Of a DNA stretch of 41,362 nucleotides, positions 22,212 through 31,000 are shown piece by piece; position 1 is the stretch's first letter, and each line of letters starts with the position of its first letter. This DNA comes from a virus, in the IMG/VR virus record IMGVR_UViG_3300015189_000008, positions 1 through 41,362 of that record; one strand, given 5' to 3'. The notes beneath the pieces were generated by a model. It saw only the letters and a program-made list of their open reading frames with translations, ran no database searches and was not told the DNA's origin. The translations under genes were made by a program, and so were the position numbers.

Positions 22212-23162
22212 ATGCCGTACAACAACATCGTCAGTCGCACGAGCGCACAGTCGCTCATCCCCGAAGTCGTCTCAAACGACATCCTCACCGCCCTGGTCAA
22301 CCAGTCCGCGTGCATGTCCATGTTCAAGCAGGTCCGGATGAGCACCAACCAAACCCGTATGCCGGTCCTGTCAGCGCTGCCTCTGGCCTACTTCGTCAAC
22401 GGCGACACCGGGGTCAAGCAGACCACCCAGGTCGACTGGGCCAACAAGTACCTCAACGTCGAAGAGCTCGCGGCGATCGTCCCGATCCCTGAGGCGGTCC
22501 TGAACGACGCAAGCTACGACGTGTGGGGTTCCATCAAGCCCCTGATCGTCGATGCCATCGCACGGGCCTGCGACGCAGCGGTGTTCTTCGGGACGAACAA
22601 GCCCGCATCCTGGGGTGGCGCGATCGTCACCGACGCCACGGCCGCCGGCAACGTCGTCAACCGCAGCATCGGCACGCCACGCACCGACAAAGCCGGACTG
22701 TCAGGCGACTTCGCGGATGCGTTCGGACTGGTCGAGACTGACGGTTTCTCAGTCGACGGAGTCGTGGCCAACGTCGCCTACAAAGGCAAGCTGCGGAGCA
22801 CTCGTGACGCCTACGGTGTCCTGCTCGCTGAGGTCAGCCCCACCAGCGTCTACGGCGTCCCTGTCCTCTACCCCATGCGTGGACTGTGGCCGGCCCCGGC
22901 CACGGGAGCCGCCGAGGCCGTCGTCGGCGACTACACCCAGGCGATCATGGGCATCCGTCAGGACATCACCTACAAAGTCCTGACAGAGGCCACGATCTAC
23001 GGCGCCGATGGCGTCACCCCGCAGTACGCCCTGGCCCAGCAGGACATGGTCGCGCTGCGCGTCGTATGCCGCTGCGCCTTCCAGACGGCGAACACCATCA
23101 ACTACGACAACCCGGTAGCCGGATCCAGGTACCCCTTCGCCGTGATCAAGCAAGCCGTCTGA
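22212..23162 (+). CDS. Major capsid protein (HK97 fold)
   Basis: The product has 316 residues with the strongest ribosome-binding site of the region (AGGAGG at 22202-22207). The N-terminal SRTSAQSLIPEVVSNDILTALVNQSACMSMFKQVRM and later WANKYLNVEELAAIVPIPEAVLNDASYDVWG are typical of HK97-type major capsid proteins of actinophages. No protease gene is visible, in keeping with a separate scaffold. Confidence 0.92.
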   Translation: MPYNNIVSRTSAQSLIPEVVSNDILTALVNQSACMSMFKQVRMSTNQTRMPVLSALPLAYFVNGDTGVKQTTQVDWANKYLNVEELAAIVPIPEAVLNDASYDVWGSIKPLIVDAIARACDAAVFFGTNKPASWGGAIVTDATAAGNVVNRSIGTPRTDKAGLSGDFADAFGLVETDGFSVDGVVANVAYKGKLRSTRDAYGVLLAEVSPTSVYGVPVLYPMRGLWPAPATGAAEAVVGDYTQAIMGIRQDITYKVLTEATIYGADGVTPQYALAQQDMVALRVVCRCAFQTANTINYDNPVAGSRYPFAVIKQAV

Positions 23163-23163
23163 C

Positions 23164-23403
23164 ATGAGGCGCCCCCGTCGTTGGGTTCGGCCCGCCCCGG
23201 ACTGGGCCGAACGATGGGGCAACAAACGCTCCGACTACGGCACGTCACCCTACGCCCGGGACGAGGCCGCAACCGCTGCGGTCAAGGCCGCGTGGGCGCC
23301 GTTGCTGGCCCCGTACGCCCTGTACGCGTACCCCAATGGCACAGACGCCGACATCATCGAATGGGAGAACAGCCATGGCAAGCAAGTCCACAGACAGTGG
23401 TGA
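23164..23403 (+). CDS. Small structural-region protein, unknown
   Basis: The product has 79 residues, MRRPRRWVRPAPDWAERWGNKRS; the start is one base beyond the capsid stop. It is basic at the N-terminus with Trp- and Tyr-rich stretches. Its 3' end overlaps the next gene by 29 bases. It may be a minor head protein; no family is recognised. Confidence 0.6.
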   Translation: MRRPRRWVRPAPDWAERWGNKRSDYGTSPYARDEAATAAVKAAWAPLLAPYALYAYPNGTDADIIEWENSHGKQVHRQW

Positions 23404-23602
23404 GACGAGCAAGGCAAAGAACAGTGGCGAGGCTGAGGTTCAGGCCAACGTCGACGAGGAGACCGCCAAGGGATTCAGTGGCATCCGCACCGATCCGACA
23501 CCGCTGGAGAACTACACCCTCCCAGGCAAGGCCGGCGACCTGCCCACGCCTGAGACCGACGCACCGGATGAGAAGCCGCCCACCAAGGAGGATGGTTCCT
23601 AA
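23375..23602 (+). CDS. Small acidic head-region protein
   Basis: The product has 75 residues from ATG 23375 (GGGAG upstream), MASKSTDSGETSKAKNSGEAE, disordered and acidic, ending PPTKEDGS. Proteins of this type, with a conserved YTLPGKAGDLPTPETD stretch, are common after the capsid gene. It is possibly an assembly aid. Confidence 0.65.
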   Translation: MASKSTDSGETSKAKNSGEAEVQANVDEETAKGFSGIRTDPTPLENYTLPGKAGDLPTPETDAPDEKPPTKEDGS

Positions 23603-23934
23603 TGGGAACGCAGGTGGCCGGGGTTGTCTCGGAATCCTCGGGTGCTGCAGTCACGAATGGCTTCCTGGGCTGGTCCTCGGACGCTGACCGGTCCCCGTAC
23701 CTCCTAGCCAACGGCAGAGACGGAACTGCCGCGACCGCATACGTGACCCTGACCGCGTACGCGGTTGGCAAGTCCGTCACTGACGCCGGGGCGACCTACG
23801 TCGTTCGCACCGCAGTCACGGGGGCGAACGCCACGGCCCCGGCCGCCAACGCCAGCTTCGTGAATGTGGAGAACCACCGCGGCCCCGCCGAGATCCAGTC
23901 GGCGGCGACTCCTACTCCGCAGTTCTACCGCTGA
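23602..23934 (+). CDS. Head decoration/fibre-like protein
   Basis: The product has 110 residues starting MGTQVAGVVSESS; the start overlaps the previous stop (TAATG). It is rich in Ala/Thr/Val with repeated short beta strands (ATAYVTLTAYAVGKSVTDAGATYVVRTAVTGANAT), as in carbohydrate-binding-like or head-fibre domains. Surface decoration of the capsid is the likely role. Confidence 0.55.
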   Translation: MGTQVAGVVSESSGAAVTNGFLGWSSDADRSPYLLANGRDGTAATAYVTLTAYAVGKSVTDAGATYVVRTAVTGANATAPAANASFVNVENHRGPAEIQSAATPTPQFYR

Positions 23935-23950
23935 CAGGAGGTGGTCGCCA

Positions 23951-24331
23951 GTGGCACTTTCGGTGCTCGTATCTGACCTCGAGGCACGCTGGCGGCCACT
24001 GTCCGCATCCGAATCCGTGGTGGCGGAGTCATTCATCGCTGACGCGCTAAGCATCCTGACTGTGCGCCGGCCGAACCTGGCTACGGACGTGACCGCCGGG
24101 ATCGTGACCCAACAGTCACTCTCCTGGGTCGTGGCGAGCATGGTCCTGCGCGTCTTAAAGAACCCCGACGGCAAGGGTGAAGAATCGATCGACGACTACC
24201 GCTACAAACGGGACGTGGCGATCGCCTCCGGTGCCCTGTACGTCTCCGATGACGAGTTGCGCCTGATCACGGGGGTCGTCATCCCCCGCGTGCGCGGCGT
24301 GCGTCTGCTGGCCAACGGCGAACTGTTATGA
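23951..24331 (+). CDS. Head-tail connector (Gp15/Gp19-like adaptor)
   Basis: The product has 126 residues from the GTG at 23951, nine bases after AGGAGG. The helical pattern LEARWRPLSASESVVAESFIADALSILTVRRPNL and the C-terminal RYKRDVAIASGALYVSDDELRLI match the Gp19/Gp15/Gp42 connector family that docks under the portal. Confidence 0.8.
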   Translation: MALSVLVSDLEARWRPLSASESVVAESFIADALSILTVRRPNLATDVTAGIVTQQSLSWVVASMVLRVLKNPDGKGEESIDDYRYKRDVAIASGALYVSDDELRLITGVVIPRVRGVRLLANGELL

Positions 24332-24732
24332 GTGCCGAGTCCGCGGTCCTGGCAGGCCGTGCCCTTGCTGAAGCCCAGATGGTCGATGCCTGCACCATCA
24401 CCCGCTGGGACGGGACGACAAGCACGAACCCGAACACCGGCGTCGACGTGAAGAACACATCGACGGTCTACGCGGGCAAGTGCCGGGTCCAGAACAGGGC
24501 TCCACGCACCCAACTCCCGATCGCCGGCGAAACCGTCGCCCCCCAGCACCTGGTCGAGCTACAGCTCCCCATGTCCGTTGTCGGGCTCCGCACCGGTGAC
24601 GTGGCCACCATCGACGCATCAGCCCTAGACCCCGACCTTGTCAGTCGCCACTTCCGGATCAGCGTCTCGATCCACAAATCCCACGCCACCATGCGCCGGC
24701 TGCCGTGCATCGAGGGAGGTTTCGATGGCTGA
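24328..24732 (+). CDS. Head-tail connector / stopper (DUF6093-like)
   Basis: The product has 134 residues. The central sequence MVDACTITRWDGTTSTNPNTGVDVKNTSTVYAGKCRVQ is characteristic of head-closure proteins in actinophages. It follows the adaptor gene with an ATGA overlap, the usual order adaptor-stopper-gp10-tail terminator. Confidence 0.78.
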   Translation: MSAESAVLAGRALAEAQMVDACTITRWDGTTSTNPNTGVDVKNTSTVYAGKCRVQNRAPRTQLPIAGETVAPQHLVELQLPMSVVGLRTGDVATIDASALDPDLVSRHFRISVSIHKSHATMRRLPCIEGGFDG

Positions 24733-25093
24733 CATCGACGTCTCACAGCTCAACAAGCTCGCCTTCGACCTAGGCCGGGGCAACGCCGCGATCGTGACCG
24801 GCGCCCGCAAGATCCTCGAGGTCGCCAGCATCAAGATCAAGAAAGACATGTCGGCCGAGATCGCCCGGTCACCGCACTTCAAGAAGGTCGCCCCGGCAAT
24901 CAGCTACGACATGCAAGGCCTCTCCTCTGAGATCGGGCCGGTCCAAGGCAAAGCCGCCGGCTCCCTGGCATTCATCGCTGCCTACGGCACAAGCACCCAG
25001 CCCCCGAGCTGGGACCACACCGCAGCGCTGCACCGTGAAGCCCCGATCGTCACAGGCCTACTCGAGGCACTAGCTGCCAAGAGCATCCTGTGA
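24725..25093 (+). CDS. HK97 gp10-like connector protein
   Basis: The product has 122 residues from ATG 24725 (MADIDVSQLNKLAFDLGRG); GGAGG precedes it. The N-terminal helix, then KDMSAEIARSPHFKKVAPAISYD and the C-terminal AAYGTSTQPPSWDHTAALHREAPIVTGLLEALA are typical of the minor tail-completion family HK97 gp10. Confidence 0.8.
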   Translation: MADIDVSQLNKLAFDLGRGNAAIVTGARKILEVASIKIKKDMSAEIARSPHFKKVAPAISYDMQGLSSEIGPVQGKAAGSLAFIAAYGTSTQPPSWDHTAALHREAPIVTGLLEALAAKSIL

Positions 25094-25509
25094 CGAACGT
25101 CGATGCCGCCGAGGCAGTCGTGGCGCTCATCACCGCCGACCCCAACCTGAAGGTCTACGACGGCAAAGTGCCCACCGATCCCGCCACCGGGAAACTGCCG
25201 TCCCGCCCCTACGTCGTCATCTGGTCCTCGCCCGTTCCCAGCGCGGCGCGAGACACCCTCTCGGGCCGCTCCGGGTGGTGGGAAGAGATCGTCACCACCA
25301 CCGTCGTAGGAGACAGCATCGGCTCCGTGCGGATCGTCTCCCGCCGCGTCCGTGAAGCCGTCCTCGACGTCATCCCAGCCGTGACCGGACGCGTATCAGT
25401 GCCGATCCGGATGGACGGTGGCCCCCTACCCATCCAGGCAGACCAGGACGTCCAGCCGCCCGTGCTCTACGCCGTCATCCGATGGCTCTGCTCAAGCGTC
25501 CCCGCCTGA
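25090..25509 (+). CDS. Tail terminator
   Basis: The product has 139 residues from a GTG overlapping the previous stop. The pattern AAEAVVALITADPNLKVYDGKVP...RPYVVIWSSPV followed by DQDVQPPVLYAVIRW is typical of tail-terminator proteins, which cap the tail tube. The position before the tail-tube genes agrees. Confidence 0.78.
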   Translation: MTNVDAAEAVVALITADPNLKVYDGKVPTDPATGKLPSRPYVVIWSSPVPSAARDTLSGRSGWWEEIVTTTVVGDSIGSVRIVSRRVREAVLDVIPAVTGRVSVPIRMDGGPLPIQADQDVQPPVLYAVIRWLCSSVPA

Positions 25510-25698
25510 TACTCGGGTCTCCCCGCACCGAGCCTGGCGAAGATCACCGGCCTTGATCTCCTCCGCTGAGATGACGTGCTCAAGCGGGCCGGCATTGAAG
25601 CGATAGAGCCAGTGGCCGTGAACGCACCGGCCGACCCTCTCAATCCTCACTTCCGCGCTGGGCCCTGAAACGAACCCGCCCCTGCTCTCCGATGTCAT
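25492..25698 (-). CDS. Reverse-strand small gene inside the structural operon
   Basis: The product has 68 residues. It fills the only large gap (25510-25749) between tail-terminator and next tail gene, has a good GGGAGGA ribosome-binding site on the minus strand about ten bases upstream of its ATG, and overlaps the tail terminator's 3' end by 18 bases. The sequence (RIERVGRCVHGHWLYRFNAGPLEHVISAEEIKAGDL) is compact and not an obvious shadow. It is probably a lysogeny-expressed accessory gene (moron); function unknown. Confidence 0.55.
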   Translation of the reverse strand: MTSESRGGFVSGPSAEVRIERVGRCVHGHWLYRFNAGPLEHVISAEEIKAGDLRQARCGETRVSGGDA

Positions 25699-25749
25699 GC
25701 CCCGATCCTCCCAAGCACTTCCCAGCCAACCCCACCGAGAGGCAGACCC

Positions 25750-26073
25750 ATGGCTTTTTTGGCCCCCCAGCAGATCGCCGTTACGGGGACGACGGTCACA
25801 TATGCCGCCGCCTCCGCAGGTGGTGACTCGTGCAACCCCGACGACCGGGTGTTCCTCCGAGTGAAGAACGGTAGCGGCGCCTCGATCAACGTCACCATCC
25901 TCGTCCCCGGCTCCACGTGGGGGCAGGCGAACCCCGACCCGGTCATCGCAGTGCCCGCCGCAGGTGAGGTCAGCATTGACCTCCCCTCCGGCCTCGCAGA
26001 CCCGGCCACCGGGCTCGTGTCCTGGACCTACTCAGCCGTGACTACGGTCACCGTCGCACTGGTGCGCGCCTGA
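25750..26073 (+). CDS. Small beta-rich structural protein
   Basis: The product has 107 residues, MAFLAPQQIAVTGTTVTYAAASAGG, made of alternating Thr/Val strands with PGSTWGQANPDPVIAVPAAGEVSIDLPSGLADPATG. The type is common beside the major tail gene of actinophages and may decorate head or tail. It overlaps the next gene by one base (TGATG). Confidence 0.65.
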   Translation: MAFLAPQQIAVTGTTVTYAAASAGGDSCNPDDRVFLRVKNGSGASINVTILVPGSTWGQANPDPVIAVPAAGEVSIDLPSGLADPATGLVSWTYSAVTTVTVALVRA

Positions 26074-26450
26074 TGCCCGGCCTGACCCGCTGCCGGCACC
26101 CCGAGCTCGGCACCGAAGCAGAGCTACCCACCGACGCACTCGGCGCATGGGCAGCACGCGGCTGGGAGCCGATCACCGAGTCCCGCAGCCTCGAGACCGC
26201 CGACGTCGAGCGGATCCAGGCCGAAGAAGCCGCCGCCGCCCACGTCCAGGCCGTCATCAAGGCCGTCTCAGCAGCGAAGCGCCCGAACGTCGACCAGGTA
26301 CTCGATGAGGTCGCAGGCGAACCCGCGGCCGCAGCCGCGGCGCTGGCCGCCGAACAGTCCCACGAAAGCCCCCGGTCCACGCTCGTGGCCCGGCTGAACC
26401 AGATCGTCAACCCCGCTGGCACAGCCGGCACCCCCGAAGGAGAGAACTGA
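26073..26450 (+). CDS. Structural-region protein, unknown
   Basis: The product has 125 residues. The N-terminal MPGLTRCRHPELGTEAELPTDALGAWAARGWEPI resembles the short conserved domain found in actinophage head-tail regions. The rest is an Ala/Glu-rich helix. Function unknown; virion assembly is likely from position. Confidence 0.6.
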   Translation: MPGLTRCRHPELGTEAELPTDALGAWAARGWEPITESRSLETADVERIQAEEAAAAHVQAVIKAVSAAKRPNVDQVLDEVAGEPAAAAAALAAEQSHESPRSTLVARLNQIVNPAGTAGTPEGEN

Positions 26451-26451
26451 C

Positions 26452-26922
26452 ATGGCCGACCTCGTCTCAGATGGAAAAATCCGGGTTACCTGGGCGCCGA
26501 CGGTGGCCAACATCGCCGCGCCCACGGTGGCCGAAGCGAACGCCGGGCTCAGGCTCGACACCGTGATGACCCCCGACGGGCTGCAGGTAAGCCCCAAGAC
26601 CGCGGACGTCGACACGTCCGCGCTGTCCTCGACCTACGACACCAGCCGTGCTGGCCGACGTGGGTTCGACAACTCGGTGAAGATCAAACGGCAAGACGCC
26701 GCAGACACGGCCCTGACGACTCTCGTCTTCCGGGCCACCGGATACCTCATCGTCCGCCGAACCGTCGACGCCGCAACGGCCAACACAGTCGGCGACAAGT
26801 GTGAGGTCTACCCGAGCGAATGCAAAGAGGGCGTCCGCGGCTATGGCCCGAACACCGTCCAGACCGTCGAGATCCCGCTCGGGACGACCAGCGACCCGAA
26901 CACAGCGGCGGTCATGGCCTGA
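26452..26922 (+). CDS. Major tail (tube) protein
   Basis: The product has 156 residues with GGAGAG upstream. MADLVSDGKIRVTWAPTVANIAAPTVAEANAG opens the family; a beta-rich body contains TALTTLVFRATGYLIVRR and ends VQTVEIPLGTTSDPN. It lies directly before a terminator hairpin and the tail chaperones, as expected for the most abundant tail protein. Confidence 0.88.
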   Translation: MADLVSDGKIRVTWAPTVANIAAPTVAEANAGLRLDTVMTPDGLQVSPKTADVDTSALSSTYDTSRAGRRGFDNSVKIKRQDAADTALTTLVFRATGYLIVRRTVDAATANTVGDKCEVYPSECKEGVRGYGPNTVQTVEIPLGTTSDPNTAAVMA

Positions 26923-26942
26923 CCTGCTCCACCCCCTATTCG

Positions 26943-26971
26943 GGGGCGCAGCTTGTCCCGGGCTGCGCCCC
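26943..26971 (+). terminator. Hairpin after the major tail gene
   Basis: A perfect 10-bp stem (26943-26952 with 26962-26971) and 9-base loop are followed by TTCACG. It lies between the major tail gene and the less abundantly needed chaperone genes and probably causes partial termination that sets their ratio. Confidence 0.7.
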
Positions 26972-27008
26972 TTCACGCCTCCACCGGGACTCAAAGACGG
27001 GACACCAC

Positions 27009-27578
27009 ATGAGCGCCATCGAAGACCTCCTAGCTAAGGTCAAACCAGCCACCGCGTCCGTCAGGATCTGCCTTCGCGGTGACCTGCTGGGCGACCTCGA
27101 CCTGCTCAAGGACGACCTCGACCAGTACGACGAGTGGGAGCCCTCTGGGATGGAGGCTGACCCGCGCGCCAAGCTGCGCGCCCGCAAGGCCGAGCTGGAG
27201 GCGGAGATGCGGGCAGCGTCCGCGACGTTCCGGTTCAAGAGCATCGGCGACAAAGCATGGTCTGACCTGCTCGCCAAGCATCCGCCGCGCGAGGGCAAGG
27301 ACGATAACGAGCCCTTCGATCCGACATCGTTTCCCACAGCGCTGCTCGCCGCGTCTGCCGTCGAGCCGACGATGAGTGTCCAGCAGGCCGGGCAGCTGCT
27401 CGAAGGCTTCACCCTGGCCCAGCGCAACACGGTTTTCGCCGCCGCATACAGCGCGAATGTGCGCGGCGTCGACATCCCTTTTTTACAGCCCTCCTTCGAC
27501 GCTCAGATAGTCACCGCGAAGAAGTCGAGACCGCGCGGGCGTGGGGCGTCCCCCGATCCGTCTTCCTCGGCCGAGTAG
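27009..27578 (+). CDS. Tail assembly chaperone (G)
   Basis: The product has 189 residues from ATG 27009. The opening VKPATASVRICLRGDLLGDLDLLKDDLDQ and the TMSVQQAGQLLEGFTLAQRNTVFAAAYSANV segment are typical of actinophage G chaperones. It coats the tape measure during tail assembly. Near its 3' end a slippery heptamer diverts some ribosomes into the T frame. Confidence 0.88.
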   Translation: MSAIEDLLAKVKPATASVRICLRGDLLGDLDLLKDDLDQYDEWEPSGMEADPRAKLRARKAELEAEMRAASATFRFKSIGDKAWSDLLAKHPPREGKDDNEPFDPTSFPTALLAASAVEPTMSVQQAGQLLEGFTLAQRNTVFAAAYSANVRGVDIPFLQPSFDAQIVTAKKSRPRGRGASPDPSSSAE

Positions 27579-27817
27579 TCGAACCGGGCGAACCGCTCTG
27601 GCTTGAAGATGATCGCGGATACGCGATCGCTCTTGCCCGGGTCGAGGCCGACATTCACCACGACTGCGGGCGCCCCTGGAGTGAGGCGATGGACCCCAAG
27701 AATGCCGAGGCGTACACCGTCGACGTCCTGGGCTCATGCGCAGCCTGCTACGCGCTTGCGGCCAAGACCGGCAAGGACCAGCCAGGGCCGATGTACCGAG
27801 TCAGGCTGCGGGACTAA
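27009..27817 (+). CDS. Tail assembly chaperone fusion (G-T), made by -1 frameshift
   Basis: In frame 0 codons CCT TTT TTA (27477-27485) contain T TTT TTA (27479-27485). A -1 slip continues as TTT ACA GCC and yields an uninterrupted extension through ARAWGVPRSVFLGRVVEPGEP and HHDCGRPWSEAMDP to the TAA at 27815-27817. The extension has Cys residues (DCGRPW, CAACYA) usual for T domains. The G-T fusion is a conserved feature of long-tailed phages, and this heptamer equals the HIV-1 slip sequence. Confidence 0.88.
27479..27485 (+). promoter_or_regulatory. Slippery heptamer for -1 frameshifting
   Basis: T TTT TTA in the zero frame matches the X XXY YYZ rule. It is the only long T-run in this GC-rich gene and lies 91 bases before the zero-frame stop, within the overlap of the two frames. 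Confidence 0.88.
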
Positions 27818-27996
27818 TCGCTCCGAGCCATCCCCGCACCCCACATGATCCCGCCAATGACAGCGACTAGGAGCCCCAGTAGGGCCATGCGGGGCACGTT
27901 CTCGAACACGCCCACGCCGGCGAGCATCAGACCGAGGATGCCGGTCCTAACCCCTTGGCTCTCGCGGTCCTTCGCACTCGTTCGCGGCTTACTCAT
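27814..27996 (-). CDS. Reverse-strand two-TM protein between chaperones and tape measure
   Basis: The product has 60 residues, MSKPRTSAKDRESQGVRTG, then two hydrophobic stretches (ILGLMLAGVGVF and MALLGLLVAVIGGIMWGAG). It exactly fills the gap between the G-T stop and the tape measure. Its ribosome-binding site is weak. A positive N-terminus and two helices fit a small inner-membrane protein, for example a superinfection-exclusion factor; this is inference. Confidence 0.5.
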   Translation of the reverse strand: MSKPRTSAKDRESQGVRTGILGLMLAGVGVFENVPRMALLGLLVAVIGGIMWGAGMARSD

Positions 27997-28029
27997 GCCC
28001 GAACCATAAAGCCGATACGGGAGGCCCGC

Positions 28030-31000
28030 ATGTCAGATCGCAGCGTGAGCGTCTTCCTCAATGCCACTGTCACGGGTTTCCTTGCGGGAATGGAGAAGGC
28101 CAAGCTCGCTACGACTGACCTGGCCAAATCCGCCGAGAAATCGGCAACCCAGCACAGGCAGAGCTGGGACAAGGTCGGCAAGGGAATGCTGCTCACCGGC
28201 GGTGTCATCGCAGCCGGAGTGGTCCTGGCAGTCAAGGCGTTCGCGGACTTCGACAAGCAAATGGGCAACGTCAAAGCCGTTTCCAACGCCAGCGCGACCC
28301 AGATGGAGAAGCTCGCCAAGGCTGCGATCAAGGCTGGCGCCGACACCGTGTTCTCAGCCTCCGAGGCAGCCAAAGCCGAGGGCGAACTGGCCAAGGCCGG
28401 TGTCAAGACTTCCGACATCCTCGGGGGTGCGCTGACCGGATCTCTGAACCTCGCCTCAGCTGGCGGGCTTGACCTGGCCAACGCGGCAACCATCGCCGCC
28501 CAGTCGATGAACATCTTCAAACTTGGTGGCAAGGATGTCTCCCATATCGCGGATGTGCTCGCAGCGGGAGCAAACAAGAGCGCGGCCGACGTTGGGAGCT
28601 TGGGCGATGCGCTGAAGCAAGGCGGTCTCGTCGCAGCCCAGACCGGCCTACACCTCGAGGACACAGTCGGCACCCTTTCGATGTTCGCCGACTCGGCGCT
28701 AGTTGGATCGGACGCTGGGACGAGCCTGAAGACGATGCTGATGCGTCTGGTCCCTAGCTCTGACGCGGCCCAAACAGCGATGGACAGCATCGGGTTCAGC
28801 GCCTACGACGCGCAGGGCAAGTTCGTCGGTATGGCGTCCGTCGCTGAGCAGCTCAAGACCGGACTCGGCGGGCTGACAGAGAAGCAGCGCGCATCGACCC
28901 TCAACACAATCTTCGGGTCTGATGCGACGCGTGCAGCGAGCATCCTCTACGAAAAGGGCGCTGCAGGGGTCAGGGACTACACCTCTGCCGTGAACGACCA
29001 GGGAGCAGCTTCCCGGATGGCCGCAACCATGCTCAACAACCTGAGCGGTGACTTCGAGGGCTTGAAGGGCTCCATCGACACTGCACTGATCCAGTCTGGA
29101 TCCGCGGGTAATGACGTGCTTCGCGGGCTGGTCCAGGGCGCCACGAAGGCCGTTAACGCGTTCGGGAACCTCCCAGATCCAGTACAGAAGAGCGCTGTGG
29201 GTTTTGCCGCGGTGACCTCTGCAGGGCTCCTTCTGGTGGGCGGGTTCCTGACTGTTGTGCCGAAGATCATCGAGACCCGGAAGGCGCTGGAAGCGCTGCA
29301 CATCACATCTGGCAGGACCGGTGCCGCGCTCAAGGGCTTGGGCAAAGCCGCGGGGATAGCGACCGTTCTAGCCGCGGCTGCCGCTGCCGCATCCGCTTTC
29401 GACACCGCTAACACCCGTGCAGTTCCGGGCATCGAGGCGACTACTGCAGCCCTGCTCAAAACCGGTGACGCCGCAGGGAACGTCGATGCCCTTTTCAAGG
29501 GGATGGACACGGGGAGTTTCCTTGGTTCAGCGAACCGGCCCGTCGACGACCTCGCGGCAGCGTTCAAACGGCTGACTAACAAGGACGGCATCGACTCGTT
29601 CAGTGATTCCGTTGACGGGTTGTTTGGGCGGATCAACGGCGGGACGCAGTCCGCAGCCGTGTTCAACAACATCGGTACGGCTCTTGGCACCTTGGTGACC
29701 TCCGGACATGCGGACCTGGCCAAGAAGCAGTTTGATGCGATGGCCAAGAAGCTGGGGCTAAGCGGCGACGCAGTCAACAGGCTGCGTGATCTGATGCCTG
29801 GCTACGACGAAGCACTAGCAGGGGCCGCGAACGCCGCCGATCTTGCAGGACAAGCCACTGGCTCGGCAGCCAAAGGCGCGGATGGTCTCACTGCTGCGCA
29901 ACGGAAACTGGCTGCCGCCGCGGGGGATGCCAAGAAGGCTCTCGATGCTGAGGTCCAGTCCCTGCAGGACGCGGGCCTTGTGGTGTTGTCGACCCGCTCG
30001 GCGACCAGGGATCTGATCCAGGCACAGGTCGACGCCACAGCCGCGCTGCACAAGAACGGGAAAGGGCTGTCCAACAACACCGCTAAAGGCCGGGAAAACG
30101 CTGCGGCCCTGGACTCCGTCGCTAGTAAGGCGCTGAGCCTGGCTGACTCGATCTACAAGGAGACCGGCTCCGAGGCGAAGATGCGGGCCTCGCTGGTGAG
30201 CTCACGCGGGTCGCTGATCAAGACCTACCTGCAGTTCGACAACAACATCGGCCGGGCCCGCGCCTACGCAGACTCGATCCTGAAGATCCCCAAGCAGCAT
30301 TTGACGAAGCTGCAGGTCGATAAGGCTGCAGCTGATGCGAAGATCGTTGTGTTGCAGAAGAAGATTGACGCCGTGAAGCAGGGCAAGGTACCGGGGATCA
30401 CGGCCAACTCGAAGGCTGGGCGGGCGATTATCGCCGGTTTCCAGAAGCAGATCGATGTCCTGCACGGTAAGACGATCGTGGTCAAGGCGGGGTTCTCGTT
30501 CGCCACGGCCAACTTCCCTGGGAAGGCCACAGCCCCGAAGTCGGCGGTCTTCAAGCAGGCCGGCGGTGGGCTGCTCAAGGGCCCCGGCACCGGCACCTCG
30601 GACAGCATCATGGGCATCGACAACCATGGCCGGCACATCGCCGACGTGTCCACCGACGAGTACGTCGTCAACGCGAAGCAGACGGCCCGAAACCTGCCCC
30701 TGCTCGAGGCGATCAACAGTGGCGCCCAGGGTTTCGCTGGTGGCGGCCAAATCGGCCCAAACATCAACGTCAAACTGCCGCCCCTGGACGCGATCCGGGC
30801 CGCGTTGACGATCCATGTCCCTGCTGCCGTGGCTGGCGGGGCTGGTCTTGGCGGTGGCAGCGGTACCAGTGGCGCGAACCAGGCTCTTGGCCGGGCGATG
30901 ATGCTCGCTGCAGGGTGGGGCGCGGACCAATGGCCCCCTCTGCGTGGGCTGTGGACCCGGGAATCGGGCTGGAACGCGCGGGCATCTAACGGTGGCGGTG

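Noticed and set aside
28977-29777. Minus-strand open frames inside the tape measure gene
   Set aside because: They reflect GC-rich codon bias opposite a 1141-residue gene; no ribosome-binding site or domain.
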